A stretch of 64,000 nucleotides of DNA from Clostridium sp. CX1 (GCF_025398335.1 NZ_JAODOO010000009.1:1-64000); one strand, 5' to 3'; counted from the first letter of the stretch, positions 1 through 7,835 are shown. Numbers and translations are program-made. The notes: a model not told the origin generated them from the letters alone.

Positions 1-109
1 TTTTTACTTAACATAAAATAAGGTGAAAAAACTTAAAAGTTATTACTAGAATGAATAACACTGTAATAGCTGGTAATCCTAGTATTAAGAAGAAAGGAGA
101 AATTTAGCT

Positions 110-463
110 ATGACTGGATTATTAATGAAAATAATAACTTGCCCATTAATACTATTAATTTCAGATTATATCTTCAGAGATGTACATTATGCTTATACCT
201 ATCAACCAGTGCTTGTAGGTATTATTCTTGCAGTAGTTGGCCATCTAATGGAATTAGCACTACTTAAACCAGGTACTGTTATAATAAGTACTATAGCAGA
301 TTTTCTTGCAGCCTTTGTTGTAGTGTATCTTACTCAGTTTATTTTCTCTGGTGCTATAGTTACTTTAATAGGTTCTGCAATAGTATCAACCATTGTGGCA
401 ATTGTAGAATATTTAGACCATGTATACTTAGTGAAGACTAATAAAACCCAAAAATCGGAGTAG
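110..463 (+). CDS. DUF2512 (YndM-like) integral membrane protein
   Basis: A 117-residue, very hydrophobic protein with about four membrane segments (roughly residues 5-22, 34-50, 56-80 and 83-105) and a short Lys-rich tail. Its length and spacing match the DUF2512/YndM family, which is found in spore-formers and has no established biochemical role. The start follows an AAAGGAG site 10 nt upstream. It is a single gene that ends inside an intrinsic terminator. The family call is from recognition of the sequence pattern; no function is claimed. Confidence 0.8.
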   Translation: MTGLLMKIITCPLILLISDYIFRDVHYAYTYQPVLVGIILAVVGHLMELALLKPGTVIISTIADFLAAFVVVYLTQFIFSGAIVTLIGSAIVSTIVAIVEYLDHVYLVKTNKTQKSE

Positions 464-491
464 TTTATTTTTACTACTCCGAAATTTTTTT
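455..491 (+). terminator. Intrinsic terminator after the DUF2512 gene
   Basis: A 10-bp perfect stem (455-464 pairs with 473-482) is followed by a run of T residues (485-491). The stop codon of the gene lies in the left arm. Confidence 0.85.
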
Positions 492-496
492 ATACT

Positions 497-706
497 TTAC
501 TTATCTTTTATTCCATTTAACTCGTACATATGAGGCTGAATCTTCTCTTCCTTTATAGTTCCGTCACTGTTGTATCCTGTTTGCATAGTAGCCGGATTTT
601 CCATAGTTCTTCTTCTATCTGGATGCCTATTAGCATAAATGGTTTCTTGTAGCTCTCTAAGATCTTCTTTACTAATTTCCCTACCAACTATATGTCTTTG
701 CACCAT
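497..706 (-). CDS. Small hypothetical protein, 69 aa
   Basis: The start ATG has an AAAGGGG site 8 nt upstream. The product is hydrophilic and charged, with no membrane segment and no cysteine, and contains an RHPDRRR-type basic patch (about 27-33). I do not recognise a family. It lies head-on to the DUF2512 gene with only the shared terminator between them and heads a group of equally small minus-strand genes, so it may belong with small spore- or stress-related proteins. That is inference from position and size only. Confidence 0.65.
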   Translation of the reverse strand: MVQRHIVGREISKEDLRELQETIYANRHPDRRRTMENPATMQTGYNSDGTIKEEKIQPHMYELNGIKDK

Positions 707-733
707 AAACTTATCCCCTTTCTATGAAGTTAA

Positions 734-910
734 GACTTGAATCAGGTGGGGTTTCAACCCCATCTGATTCTTAGTCGAAGGAATCCAGGGACGTAGCCGC
801 TCTTTGCTCCCTCTTGGAGAAAAGTAACGAACCAAAATCTTTGATTTTGTGTGAGTCACTTTCACACCGTGCGAGGGAATATTAGAGCGGGTAGTCACCG
901 GATAAAAGCT
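734..910 (-). other. Structured non-coding element with multi-stem fold
   Basis: This stretch contains no plausible gene but dense complementarity. An outer 7-bp stem pairs 797-803 with 884-890, an inner 5-bp stem pairs 809-813 with 873-877, a 5-bp hairpin pairs 849-853 with 863-867, and a long hairpin spans 734-776 (GAATCAG arm, then TGGGG, six-base loop). The part at 821-862 is an imperfect palindrome with relatives at 52123-52237. It could be a structured RNA, an insertion-sequence end or a non-autonomous repeat. Either strand is possible; minus is chosen because the neighbouring genes run that way. Confidence 0.5.
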
Positions 911-923
911 TTTTAATAGAAAA

Positions 924-943
924 CCTCAAGATCAATCTTGAGG
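924..943 (-). terminator. Intrinsic terminator below the small gene cluster
   Basis: A 9-bp perfect stem (924-932 with 935-943) is followed on the minus strand by TTTT. It lies 10 nt past the stop codon of the 44-aa gene. Confidence 0.7.
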
Positions 944-952
944 CTTTCCAAA

Positions 953-1087
953 TTAAACTGGCTTCACATTATCATGCTTTCTTTGTTTTGCCTTTCTTTC
1001 TTGTTCATAGAGATTTTGTCCATTATCTTCTCTTTCAAGACCCATAGCTGCAGTTTGTTTATTTGTAAACTTATTTTTTCCTTTCAT
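953..1087 (-). CDS. Small basic hypothetical protein, 44 aa
   Basis: An open frame with an AGAGGGG ribosome site 7-8 nt before ATG and its own terminator. The product is Lys/Gln/Asn-rich, with a TNKQTAAMGLERED-like stretch near residues 8-21 and a highly charged helix after it, and has no cysteine. The TNKQTA.MG motif is reminiscent of tiny spore-associated proteins of bacilli (YfhD-like), but I cannot assign a family with confidence. Confidence 0.6.
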   Translation of the reverse strand: MKGKNKFTNKQTAAMGLEREDNGQNLYEQERKAKQRKHDNVKPV

Positions 1088-1128
1088 ACTTTAAACCCCT
1101 CTTCCATTTTTTTGTGATTAGACACTAA

Positions 1129-1272
1129 TTAAAAATGTTTTGTAATTTCTTTTTGTATTCTTCTAACATCTTTTTGTCTTAACCTGGTATTATCCTTAAT
1201 TTCATCTAAAGTTTCACCATCTAAAAGCATTTCTCTAGCTTTTTTAGTTGCTTTTTCTCTATCAAAACTCAC
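1129..1272 (-). CDS. Small HTH-like hypothetical protein, 47 aa (GTG start)
   Basis: The frame opens with GTG preceded by GAGGAGGGG. The product is charged and predicted to be helical: an N-terminal helix rich in Lys/Arg, a GETLDEI turn (about 18-24) and a second Arg/Lys-rich helix, which resembles a short helix-turn-helix of the resolvase type. It lies 15 nt downstream of the next small gene, so the two are probably co-transcribed. No family is recognised and DNA binding is inference. Confidence 0.6.
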   Translation of the reverse strand: MSFDREKATKKAREMLLDGETLDEIKDNTRLRQKDVRRIQKEITKHF

Positions 1273-1287
1273 TATATACCCCTCCTC

Positions 1288-1446
1288 TTACATTTTACCT
1301 TCCATCTTTTTTCTTGCCTTTTCAATATCATGCTCATTAAGACCAGCTCTCTTTTTTATTTCTGCTGACCCAATTCCTTTATCTAATAAATCCTTAGCTA
1401 TTTCCATAGCCTGTTCATGATGACCTTTATTTAACCATCTTCCCAT
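1288..1446 (-). CDS. Small helical hypothetical protein, 52 aa
   Basis: The ATG follows an AAGGGGTG site. The composition and pattern resemble the 47-aa neighbour: an amphipathic helix, a DKGIGSAEIKKRAGL-like segment (about 22-36) that looks like a helix-turn-helix, and a Lys-rich terminal helix. The stop lies 15 nt before the GTG of the next gene, which suggests an operon. Shared architecture suggests the two may be distant duplicates. Function unknown. Confidence 0.6.
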   Translation of the reverse strand: MGRWLNKGHHEQAMEIAKDLLDKGIGSAEIKKRAGLNEHDIEKARKKMEGKM

Positions 1447-1571
1447 TCGTTAACACCCCTTATTCTCATATTTAGACTTCATCCACTAAAGACTTTATCT
1501 GGTTTTTTATATAAGTAATAAGTTTTTGCTAACCACGCTTTATTAAATAAATAGAACTTTTCGCTTTTATT

Positions 1572-1706
1572 TTACTCTACAGTCCAGTTTTCCTTTGAAT
1601 TTTTATTATTTTTTTGCTTTGCCTTAAAGCTTGCACTTCTTGAGTGATATTTAGCACTGTTTGGACTACGAGACCATGTTTTAGGTTGTTTATTTTCATT
1701 TTCCAT
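1572..1706 (-). CDS. Small basic hypothetical protein, 44 aa
   Basis: The second of two in-frame ATGs is chosen because the AAAGGAGA site is 8 nt from it and only 2 nt from the first (1712). The protein is rich in Lys, Asn and Ser, with a WSRSPNSAKYHSR-type stretch (about 11-23), no hydrophobic core and two Trp residues. It is probably unstructured. Low complexity and basic charge are compatible with a spore-core or nucleic-acid-binding role, but nothing in the sequence proves it. Confidence 0.55.
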   Translation of the reverse strand: MENENKQPKTWSRSPNSAKYHSRSASFKAKQKNNKNSKENWTVE

Positions 1707-1781
1707 AGACATTCTCCTTTACTTTAATATTATTTTTAACCTATAACTGAATAAAATCTATATAGTAGCTCACAATATTAA

Positions 1782-1919
1782 CTAATCTAAATGTTTTTCG
1801 GAATAAGTTCCAAACTTAGCTCTTGAACTTTCATCTTGAGGAGTATGATCTATATGCCTTTTTCTAAATCTGCCATCAGATTTTTTGTTATTTTGTGTAT
1901 ACTTCATCTTATTAGTCAT
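1782..1919 (-). CDS. Small basic hypothetical protein, 45 aa
   Basis: ATG at 1919 is preferred over ATG at 1925 because the AAAGGAGAG site is correctly spaced only from the former. The product is Lys/Arg/Asn-rich at its N-terminus, followed by a polar HIDHTPQDESSRAKFG-like segment (about 24-39), with no cysteine and no membrane segment. It is the most upstream member of the minus-strand small-gene group. No family recognised. Confidence 0.55.
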   Translation of the reverse strand: MTNKMKYTQNNKKSDGRFRKRHIDHTPQDESSRAKFGTYSEKHLD

Positions 1920-2253
1920 TGTCATCTCTCCTTTCTAGTACTAGCTTTTCCCGGTAGTAAGTTTTTATGTTAAACAAAAATAGGCTGATAAACCATTAAA
2001 ATTTATGATAAAAATAATTTTTTATTTTAATCTTTTGTATTGTTACAAATATTAAATCTATAAAAGTTCCATACTATGATTTGTAGAAGTTAAATTAACA
2101 TTTTACACAGAACTTCTATAAATCTAACTAAAGTTTTATTTTAAAATTAATGATAAATATTGTTGCTATTGCCACTAAATTATAACCTTTGATATAATGT
2201 ACTTACTATTCAAAAAATAACTTATATTTTCACAATTAAATGGAGGTATTTTT
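1920..2253. other. AT-rich divergent intergenic region
   Basis: About 330 bases between the small-gene cluster (-) and the LOR/SDH-type gene (+). It must hold promoters for both directions, but I see no clear -35/-10 pair or large hairpin that I would assign. Confidence 0.4.
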
Positions 2254-3342
2254 ATGAGTTTTAAATTACCAGAATACAAAGCCCCAGACTTTACAAAGGA
2301 GCCTTTTATTTCAGCTCCTAACATAATCACTGAAAAAGTAACAATTAAAGGTGTTGCTCCTGATAAATATCACGCTACTTCTATATATCCTGAATATTTT
2401 AAAATAGATGAAAAGTGGATTTTAGCATCTGAAAGCCGTATGGATTGTGTTGTTGTAGTTAAGGATGATAAAAGTTTAGATATAAAAGAGTTTAGAAATC
2501 TGAACATAGGTGACAACGTAGTATTAGGAAGAAGTGAAAATGCAGAGGATGGCATTTATGTTCATGTAAGTGGTTTTACATATACAGAATCTGAAGAAGA
2601 GCAGTCCTTTGTTTTTAGAACTGGCAGAACTCGCGAAAGCTCTTATTCAAAGGATTATGATAGTCTTTATGAATTACTTAAATACGAAAGAGAAAATGGA
2701 TATATATTGTGGGTTCTAGGCCCTGCTGTTGTCTTTGATCATGATTCTAAAAATGCTATGTCTGCCCTTATAAATGCTGGATATGTAGATACAATTTTTG
2801 CTGGAAATGCACTGGCAACTCATGACTTAGAAGGTTCCATATTAAAAACAGCACTAGGTCAGGATATTTATACTCAACACTCTGTTTTTAATGGCCACTA
2901 TAATCATATAGATGTTATAAATAGAGCTAGGCGTGCAGGTTCTCTAGAAAAATTTATAGAACAGGAAAACATCACAGAAGGAGTAGTTTATTCATGTATT
3001 AAGAACAATGTTCCTTTAGTATTAGCTGGTTCCATTAGAGATGACGGACCTCTTCCTCCTGTTATTGCAAATGTCTATGATGCTCAAGATGCAATGAGAA
3101 CTCATAGTAAAAAAGCTACAACAGTAATATGTTTAGCAACCCAGCTTCATACCATAGCAACAGGTAATATGACTCCTATGTATAAAGTGGAAGAAGATAA
3201 AATTAGACCTGTATACATATATACAGTAGATATTTCTGAATTTGGTGTAAATAAACTTAGAGACAGAGGAAGTCTTGAAGTAACTTCTATTGTTACAAAT
3301 GTACAGGATTTCTTAGTAAATATAAAAAATAACTTAGTATAA
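2254..3342 (+). CDS. TIGR00300-family protein: archaeal-type ornithine cyclodeaminase / LOR-SDH domain
   Basis: The 362-residue product carries the hallmarks of the LOR/SDH C-terminal domain and archaeal ornithine cyclodeaminase (Ocd2) family: the AGNALATHD segment (about 183-191), a GHYNHIDVINRARRAGS segment (about 211-227), the IKNNVPLVLAGSIRDDGPLP stretch (about 249-268) and a C-terminal DRG. Members bind NAD and are linked to ornithine-to-proline conversion. The activity here is inferred from family. The gene is monocistronic with a good GGAGG site 7 nt upstream. The N-terminal 60 residues are more divergent. Alternative: an uncharacterised NAD-dependent amino-acid enzyme. Confidence 0.8.
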   Translation: MSFKLPEYKAPDFTKEPFISAPNIITEKVTIKGVAPDKYHATSIYPEYFKIDEKWILASESRMDCVVVVKDDKSLDIKEFRNLNIGDNVVLGRSENAEDGIYVHVSGFTYTESEEEQSFVFRTGRTRESSYSKDYDSLYELLKYERENGYILWVLGPAVVFDHDSKNAMSALINAGYVDTIFAGNALATHDLEGSILKTALGQDIYTQHSVFNGHYNHIDVINRARRAGSLEKFIEQENITEGVVYSCIKNNVPLVLAGSIRDDGPLPPVIANVYDAQDAMRTHSKKATTVICLATQLHTIATGNMTPMYKVEEDKIRPVYIYTVDISEFGVNKLRDRGSLEVTSIVTNVQDFLVNIKNNLV

Positions 3343-3507
3343 GTACTAGTGGAGAATTGTTGTTTTTATGAACTCAATTCTCCTTTATACTTGAGTACTT
3401 ATATGAATTTGCAAAATTTTAGTTGTACAAATTGTTCCTTAAATATTATATAATATAGTTGACGTTATATAAAAAGTTTTCAGTTTAAACTTTTGGAGGT
3501 ATCACTA

Positions 3508-4167
3508 ATGCTAAAACGTAACTTAACATCAGAATTAATGTCTAAATTTAATGAAGCTCTTAATAAAATAATGGAATATAAAATGTCAGGTAAGAATGAG
3601 GAAGCCCTCATTGTAATCGATAATACACTAAAAGAAATATTTAGGTTAGGAATGAAATTTTTTAATTCCTTATCTGATGATAACCTTTTGGATATGATAA
3701 AAACTGATGGAACTATAAATACAGATAAATGTATTATGATGGCTAAACTGCTAGAGGAAGAAGCATCTATATTAGAGTTACAGGGAAACTTAGATGATGC
3801 TTTCTATATAGAATTAAAATCTTTGAACTTATTTTTACATGCTTATGAAGGAGACAATGAAAATTGCGACCTGCAGCATCATTTTGAAGATATAGAGATT
3901 ATGATTGAAGAACTGTCTGAATACCGATTACCTTCTTCTCTTCAGAATAGAATAATTGATTATTATGTTAAAACTAATAAATATGACAAGGCTGAAGATA
4001 CTCTTTATGAAATTTTACAGGAAAATGATTTTAGTAATGAGACCATAGAAAAAGGTATTTCTCTTTACGAATTATTACTTAATAAAGATGATAACACTTT
4101 AGAAGAAGGAAATTTATCAAGAGAGGAAGTAGAAGAGTCTCTGTCTATATTAAAGAAAAGGTTATAA
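3508..4167 (+). CDS. DUF6483-type helical repeat protein
   Basis: ATG 3508 is chosen over the upstream in-frame TTG (3493) because GGAGG lies 8 nt before it. The 219-residue acidic protein is almost entirely helical with TPR-like alternation (for example ALIVIDNTLKEIF and YDKAEDTLYEIL), suggesting an interaction scaffold. It resembles the DUF6483 family of clostridia, whose role is unknown. No catalytic motif and no membrane segment. It lies 66 nt upstream of the RseC-like gene and could be co-transcribed with it. Confidence 0.65.
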   Translation: MLKRNLTSELMSKFNEALNKIMEYKMSGKNEEALIVIDNTLKEIFRLGMKFFNSLSDDNLLDMIKTDGTINTDKCIMMAKLLEEEASILELQGNLDDAFYIELKSLNLFLHAYEGDNENCDLQHHFEDIEIMIEELSEYRLPSSLQNRIIDYYVKTNKYDKAEDTLYEILQENDFSNETIEKGISLYELLLNKDDNTLEEGNLSREEVEESLSILKKRL

Positions 4168-4233
4168 TTTATTTTCTGTTATGAAGTGAAACTTGAATCG
4201 GATAAATAGTAAATTATATAGGAGTTGATTAGT

Positions 4234-4659
4234 ATGGTTGAAGTAGGATATGTAGTAGCTTTAAAAAATGATTGTGCCTTGATATCCTTTAAAAGAAAAA
4301 GTGGGTGAGGAGATAACTGCGCCAGTTGTGGCGGTGGATGTGCTCCATCTAGTTCTCTAGTAGATGTAAAAAATACATTAAATGCATCTATTGGTGATGA
4401 GGTACAAGTTGCTCTTGAAACAAAATCCTTTATGAAGATGACTCTATGGGCTTATGGCTTCCCTCTAGTTATGCTGCTAGTGGGTATACTATTTGGAAAC
4501 TATTATTTTAAAAGACTTGGATTTAATAATTACGAACTTTTATCCTTTGCAGTAGGTATGGTTCTTTTAGTTATATCTTACACAATCCTAGGTAAAGTAG
4601 ATAAAAAGGCTTCTAAGGATAGTAACTACGATTTAAAGATGGTTAAGGTTATAAAATAG
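4234..4659 (+). CDS. rseC: RseC/MucC-family membrane protein read through an in-frame TGA (probable selenocysteine)
   Basis: ATG 4234 follows GGAG with 9 nt spacing. The frame stays open to 4659 except for one TGA at 4306-4308 (codon 25). Reading it as Sec gives 141 residues with U25-GDN-C29-AS-C32-GGG-C36, exactly where RseC proteins carry their N-terminal Cys cluster. Two membrane segments follow (about 68-87 and 100-120) and a charged tail, the usual RseC layout. RseC works with Rnf-type complexes in SoxR reduction in proteobacteria; in clostridia the role is unclear. A hairpin with loop AGTTGT begins 12 nt after the TGA (stem CGCC 4320-4323 with GGCG 4330-4333). Alternative: a nonsense-mutated gene. 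Confidence 0.75.
4306..4346 (+). promoter_or_regulatory. Candidate bacterial SECIS element with recoded UGA
   Basis: TGA 4306-4308 is followed by GGAG (4309-4312) that can pair with CTCC (4343-4346), and by an inner 4-bp stem CGCC/GGCG closing the loop AGTTGT at 4324-4329. The loop starts 15 nt after the TGA and has G in its second position, which fits the general bacterial SECIS pattern (short stem, G among the first loop bases, loop 16-37 nt or slightly less after UGA). The fit was judged by eye. Confidence 0.5.
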
Positions 4660-4691
4660 GTTATATTTATTATAAGCTTACAATGACAAAA

Positions 4692-4727
4692 AAGAAGGTG
4701 GAGCTAAAACTCTATCTTCTTTTTTAT
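4692..4727 (+). terminator. Intrinsic terminator after the rseC-like gene
   Basis: AAGAAG (4692-4697) pairs with CTTCTT (4716-4721), with an inner GAG/CTC, and is followed by a T tract on the plus strand. Confidence 0.75.
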
Positions 4728-4772
4728 TATTCATTGTGCAGGAAATTTTATTAAATTCTTTAGCTTATCACC

Positions 4773-5735
4773 TTAAACGTGGATATTACTAATCTCTTTT
4801 ATTTTTCTTTCAGCTTTGCCCTTCTTTCCTCTAAAGGTTATAAAGGAACCTGTTAGGATAAACAATATTCCAAGCATAGTGTTAAAAGGTATGCTTTCCT
4901 GCAGTACAATTAAAGAAAGTATAGGCGCTAGTGCTGGTTTTATGAAAAATACTATAGATGCTGTGGTTGCAGAGGTCTCATCCATGGCAAAGAAATAGAA
5001 TAGATATCCTAATCCTGTTACTACTACTCCAAGATAAATTATTACAAAGATGTTTCCCATTTCTATCCCTTGTATAATTGGAATATTGGATAACACAGAT
5101 AAACCTAATTTCTTATTTACTTGTACCACCGCTGATATATTAGATAAAAGAATTACTATAAGCATTATAAATTCTCCTGCAAAGAACGTAAAACAGTTCA
5201 TAACTATACTCCCATATCTCTCTGAACGCATTTTACCAATTACACTATATAGTGAGAAAGTTACTGCTGCGAGAACAGCCAATACTATCCCTTTAACATC
5301 GCTATTTATTTTGAAAGGATTTAGAATGCAAGCTATACCTACTAAGCTTATAAATAAGGATAGAATCGTAGTTTTCTTAAGCTGCTCTTTTAATAGAAAA
5401 TATGCAAAAGGAATTGTAAATACTGGATTGACACTAAATACTATAGCTACTATTGAAGCTTTAGTATGTACTATGGCAAGTTGGAAAAATGACATACTTA
5501 TTACTACACATAAAAGACCTGTAAAAAGAAAATAACCAATATCCCCTCTATTGAATGAAATTTCCCTTTTCCTTAAATCCTTTATTGCTAACGGAAGCAA
5601 TATAGATGCCCCAATAAAAAATCTTAAAAAGTTCAGCTGAAAAGGATTAATCTCCATTGCTATTAATTTACCGGCTATCTCCATAGTGCTAAACATAACC
5701 GCAGATAAAATAATATAAACATACCCCTTTCTCAT
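4773..5735 (-). CDS. EamA/DMT-family transporter, 10 TM
   Basis: A 320-residue membrane protein with two tandem EamA repeats (about 5-140 and 150-290) and ten hydrophobic segments, ending in a Lys/Glu-rich cytoplasmic tail. DMT-superfamily members export or import small metabolites; the substrate cannot be read from sequence. The start lies behind an AAGGGGGAG site. The gene stands alone and is preceded by about 200 nt of structured leader, which suggests ligand- or attenuation-type control, and that may be the best clue to its substrate. Confidence 0.85.
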   Translation of the reverse strand: MRKGYVYIILSAVMFSTMEIAGKLIAMEINPFQLNFLRFFIGASILLPLAIKDLRKREISFNRGDIGYFLFTGLLCVVISMSFFQLAIVHTKASIVAIVFSVNPVFTIPFAYFLLKEQLKKTTILSLFISLVGIACILNPFKINSDVKGIVLAVLAAVTFSLYSVIGKMRSERYGSIVMNCFTFFAGEFIMLIVILLSNISAVVQVNKKLGLSVLSNIPIIQGIEMGNIFVIIYLGVVVTGLGYLFYFFAMDETSATTASIVFFIKPALAPILSLIVLQESIPFNTMLGILFILTGSFITFRGKKGKAERKIKEISNIHV

Positions 5736-5749
5736 AATTGGCTCCCCCT

Positions 5750-5945
5750 TAATTTAAATAAAAATGGCAAAATAAAACCCCACCATGCCGTATTATGAGT
5801 TATTCTTGAACCCGCTCTCGCAGGTGGAAATCTCCTTTTTGATTCTTGTTCCAGAAAATTAAGTTCCAGCATCATTCCACAAAAAGAGTCCGATTTCCTT
5901 TCAAAAACTGTTGGGTCAATATGAACCCACTCCACGTACATGGTA
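5750..5945 (-). promoter_or_regulatory. Structured 5' leader of the EamA transporter (riboswitch candidate)
   Basis: Reading the minus strand, this leader has a TGGGT/ACCCA hairpin near its start, a long-range GAAATC/GATTTC pairing that encloses two CTGGAAC copies, then an ACCTGC-GAGA-GCGGGT hairpin, and GGCA/TGCC flanking a GTGGGGTTTTATTTT tract just before the ribosome site. GC content is well above the local average. I tested it mentally against T-box, SAM, TPP, lysine, guanidine and purine consensus motifs and found no match. A 69-codon open frame crosses it but lacks a ribosome site. Confidence 0.45.
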
Positions 5946-6042
5946 GGAATATTTATTTTTTATATTTCTTTAATTGTATTATACTACATTTTTTAGAAAT
6001 TTAATATAATATTTTCAGAATTATTTGCAATTTTGCCATAGG

Positions 6043-7818
6043 TTATTTGTTTAAAGATATACCAAGTTCCTTCAATTGTGCTTCTTCTACAACACTTGGA
6101 GCTTCTGTTAAAGGACAGAAAGCATTCTGATTCTTAGGGAATGCAACAACATCCTTTATGTTATCTGTTCCTGCAAGGAACATAACGATTCTATCAAAAC
6201 CATAAGCAAGTCCGCCGTGTGGTGGTGGTCCAAATTTGAATGCTTCTAGTAAGAAACCAAAACTTTCCCAAGCTCTTTCTTGAGTAAAGCCTAACACCTT
6301 AAACATTCTTTCTTGAAGTTTTGTATCATGTATTCTAATACTTCCTCCTCCAAGCTCTTCACCATTTAATACTATGTCATAAGCTTTTGCTCTAACTCTT
6401 CCTGGATCACTTTCTAAATACTGAATATCTTCATCCATAGGCATTGTAAATGGATGGTGCTCTGCTTGGAATCTCTTTTCTTCTTCATTATATGAAACAA
6501 GCGGGAATTCTGTTATCCATACAAATCTAAACTCATTGTTATTTTCTAGGATTCCTAATTCTTTAGCTAAGTGTAGTCTTAAGGCACCAAGACTTTGGAA
6601 AACAACAGAGTTTTTATCTGCTACTATTAAGATTAAATCTCCAACTTTAGCTTCCATTTTATCTAGTATAGCTTGAGTTTGCTCTTCTGTTAAGAACTTA
6701 CCTATAGATGACTTAACTCCATCCTCTTTATAAGCTATCCATGCTAAGCCCTTAGCTCCGTAAGTTTTAACAAAGTCAACTAACTTATCAACTTGCTTTC
6801 TTCCCATAGCTGCACTGCCTTCAGCTTTTATAGCTCTTACTGAACCATTGTTTGAGAGTGCATCTTGGAACACTTTAAAGTCTACATCTTTAACAGCTTC
6901 AGTTAAATCATTTATCTCCATACCAAATCTTAAGTCTGGCTTATCGGAGCCATACTTTTCCATAGCTGTTTTGTATGGCATTCTCTCTATCGGAAGCTTA
7001 ACATCTACATTAGCTATTTCTTTAAATACTTTTTGGATTAATCTTTCATTTAATTCTATTACATCGTCTACTTCAACAAAAGATAATTCCATATCTATTT
7101 GTGTAAATTCTGGCTGTCTATTTGCTCTTAAGTCCTCATCTCTAAAACACTTTGCTATCTGGAAGTATCTATCATAACCTGATACCATTAAAAGCTGCTT
7201 AAATAGCTGTGGTGATTGAGGAAGTGCATAAAACATTCCTGGATAGTTTCTGCTCGGTACAAGATAATCTCTTGCTCCCTCTGGACTGCTATTTGCAAGT
7301 ACAGGTGTTTCTACTTCTAAGAATCCATTTTCATCTAGAAAATCTCTAACAATTTTAGCTGCTTTGTGTCTTGTCATGAAAATTCTCTGCATATCTGGTC
7401 TTCTTAAATCTAAATATCTGTATTTTAATCTTATATTTTCAGCTGCATCTAAATTTTCTTTTATGTATATAGGTGGTGTTTCTGATTCTGATAACACTTT
7501 TATATACTCACCTTTTAACTCTACCATTCCTGTTGGAAGCTCTGAATTCGGAGCTTCTCTTTTAACTATTGTTCCAGTAACTGCTATACAGTACTCGGAT
7601 TTAACTCCATCAGCTTTATCAAAAGCCTCTTTATTTATTTCTTCACCAAATACTACTTGAAGTATACCTGTTCTGTCTCTTAAATCAACAAATATAAGTC
7701 CTCCAAGATTTCTTTTTCTTTGAACCCATCCCATAACTGTAACCTTGTTATCAATATGTGTTTCTCTTAACTCACCACACATTATGGTTCTTTTAAGTCC
7801 CTTTAATGCTTCTCCCAT
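6043..7818 (-). CDS. aspS: Aspartyl-tRNA synthetase
   Basis: A 591-residue class II synthetase of bacterial type: OB-fold anticodon-binding domain (about 15-110), catalytic core with FRDEDLRANRQPEFTQ motif 2 (about 210-225), bacterial GAD insertion (about 290-420) and motif 3 GLAYGFDRI near the C-terminus. It charges tRNA-Asp. ATG 7818 is chosen because GGAGG lies 8 nt upstream; the TTG at 7833 overlaps that site. hisS ends 17 nt upstream, the common clostridial hisS-aspS pair. Whether it also charges tRNA-Asn was not determined. Confidence 0.97.
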   Translation of the reverse strand: MGEALKGLKRTIMCGELRETHIDNKVTVMGWVQRKRNLGGLIFVDLRDRTGILQVVFGEEINKEAFDKADGVKSEYCIAVTGTIVKREAPNSELPTGMVELKGEYIKVLSESETPPIYIKENLDAAENIRLKYRYLDLRRPDMQRIFMTRHKAAKIVRDFLDENGFLEVETPVLANSSPEGARDYLVPSRNYPGMFYALPQSPQLFKQLLMVSGYDRYFQIAKCFRDEDLRANRQPEFTQIDMELSFVEVDDVIELNERLIQKVFKEIANVDVKLPIERMPYKTAMEKYGSDKPDLRFGMEINDLTEAVKDVDFKVFQDALSNNGSVRAIKAEGSAAMGRKQVDKLVDFVKTYGAKGLAWIAYKEDGVKSSIGKFLTEEQTQAILDKMEAKVGDLILIVADKNSVVFQSLGALRLHLAKELGILENNNEFRFVWITEFPLVSYNEEEKRFQAEHHPFTMPMDEDIQYLESDPGRVRAKAYDIVLNGEELGGGSIRIHDTKLQERMFKVLGFTQERAWESFGFLLEAFKFGPPPHGGLAYGFDRIVMFLAGTDNIKDVVAFPKNQNAFCPLTEAPSVVEEAQLKELGISLNK

Positions 7819-7835
7819 GTGTAACTCCTCCAACC

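Noticed and set aside
51-107. 18-codon frame before the DUF2512 gene
   Set aside because: No ribosome site of its own and its end overlaps that of the next gene's leader; probably chance.
4432-4659. Independent 75-aa membrane protein starting at the ATG after the TGA
   Set aside because: No ribosome site before that ATG, and the upstream codons in the same frame complete an RseC protein.
5732-5941. A 69-codon frame covering the leader of the EamA transporter
   Set aside because: It has no ribosome site, overlaps the transporter start and its codons follow the RNA-like pairing; treated as leader.
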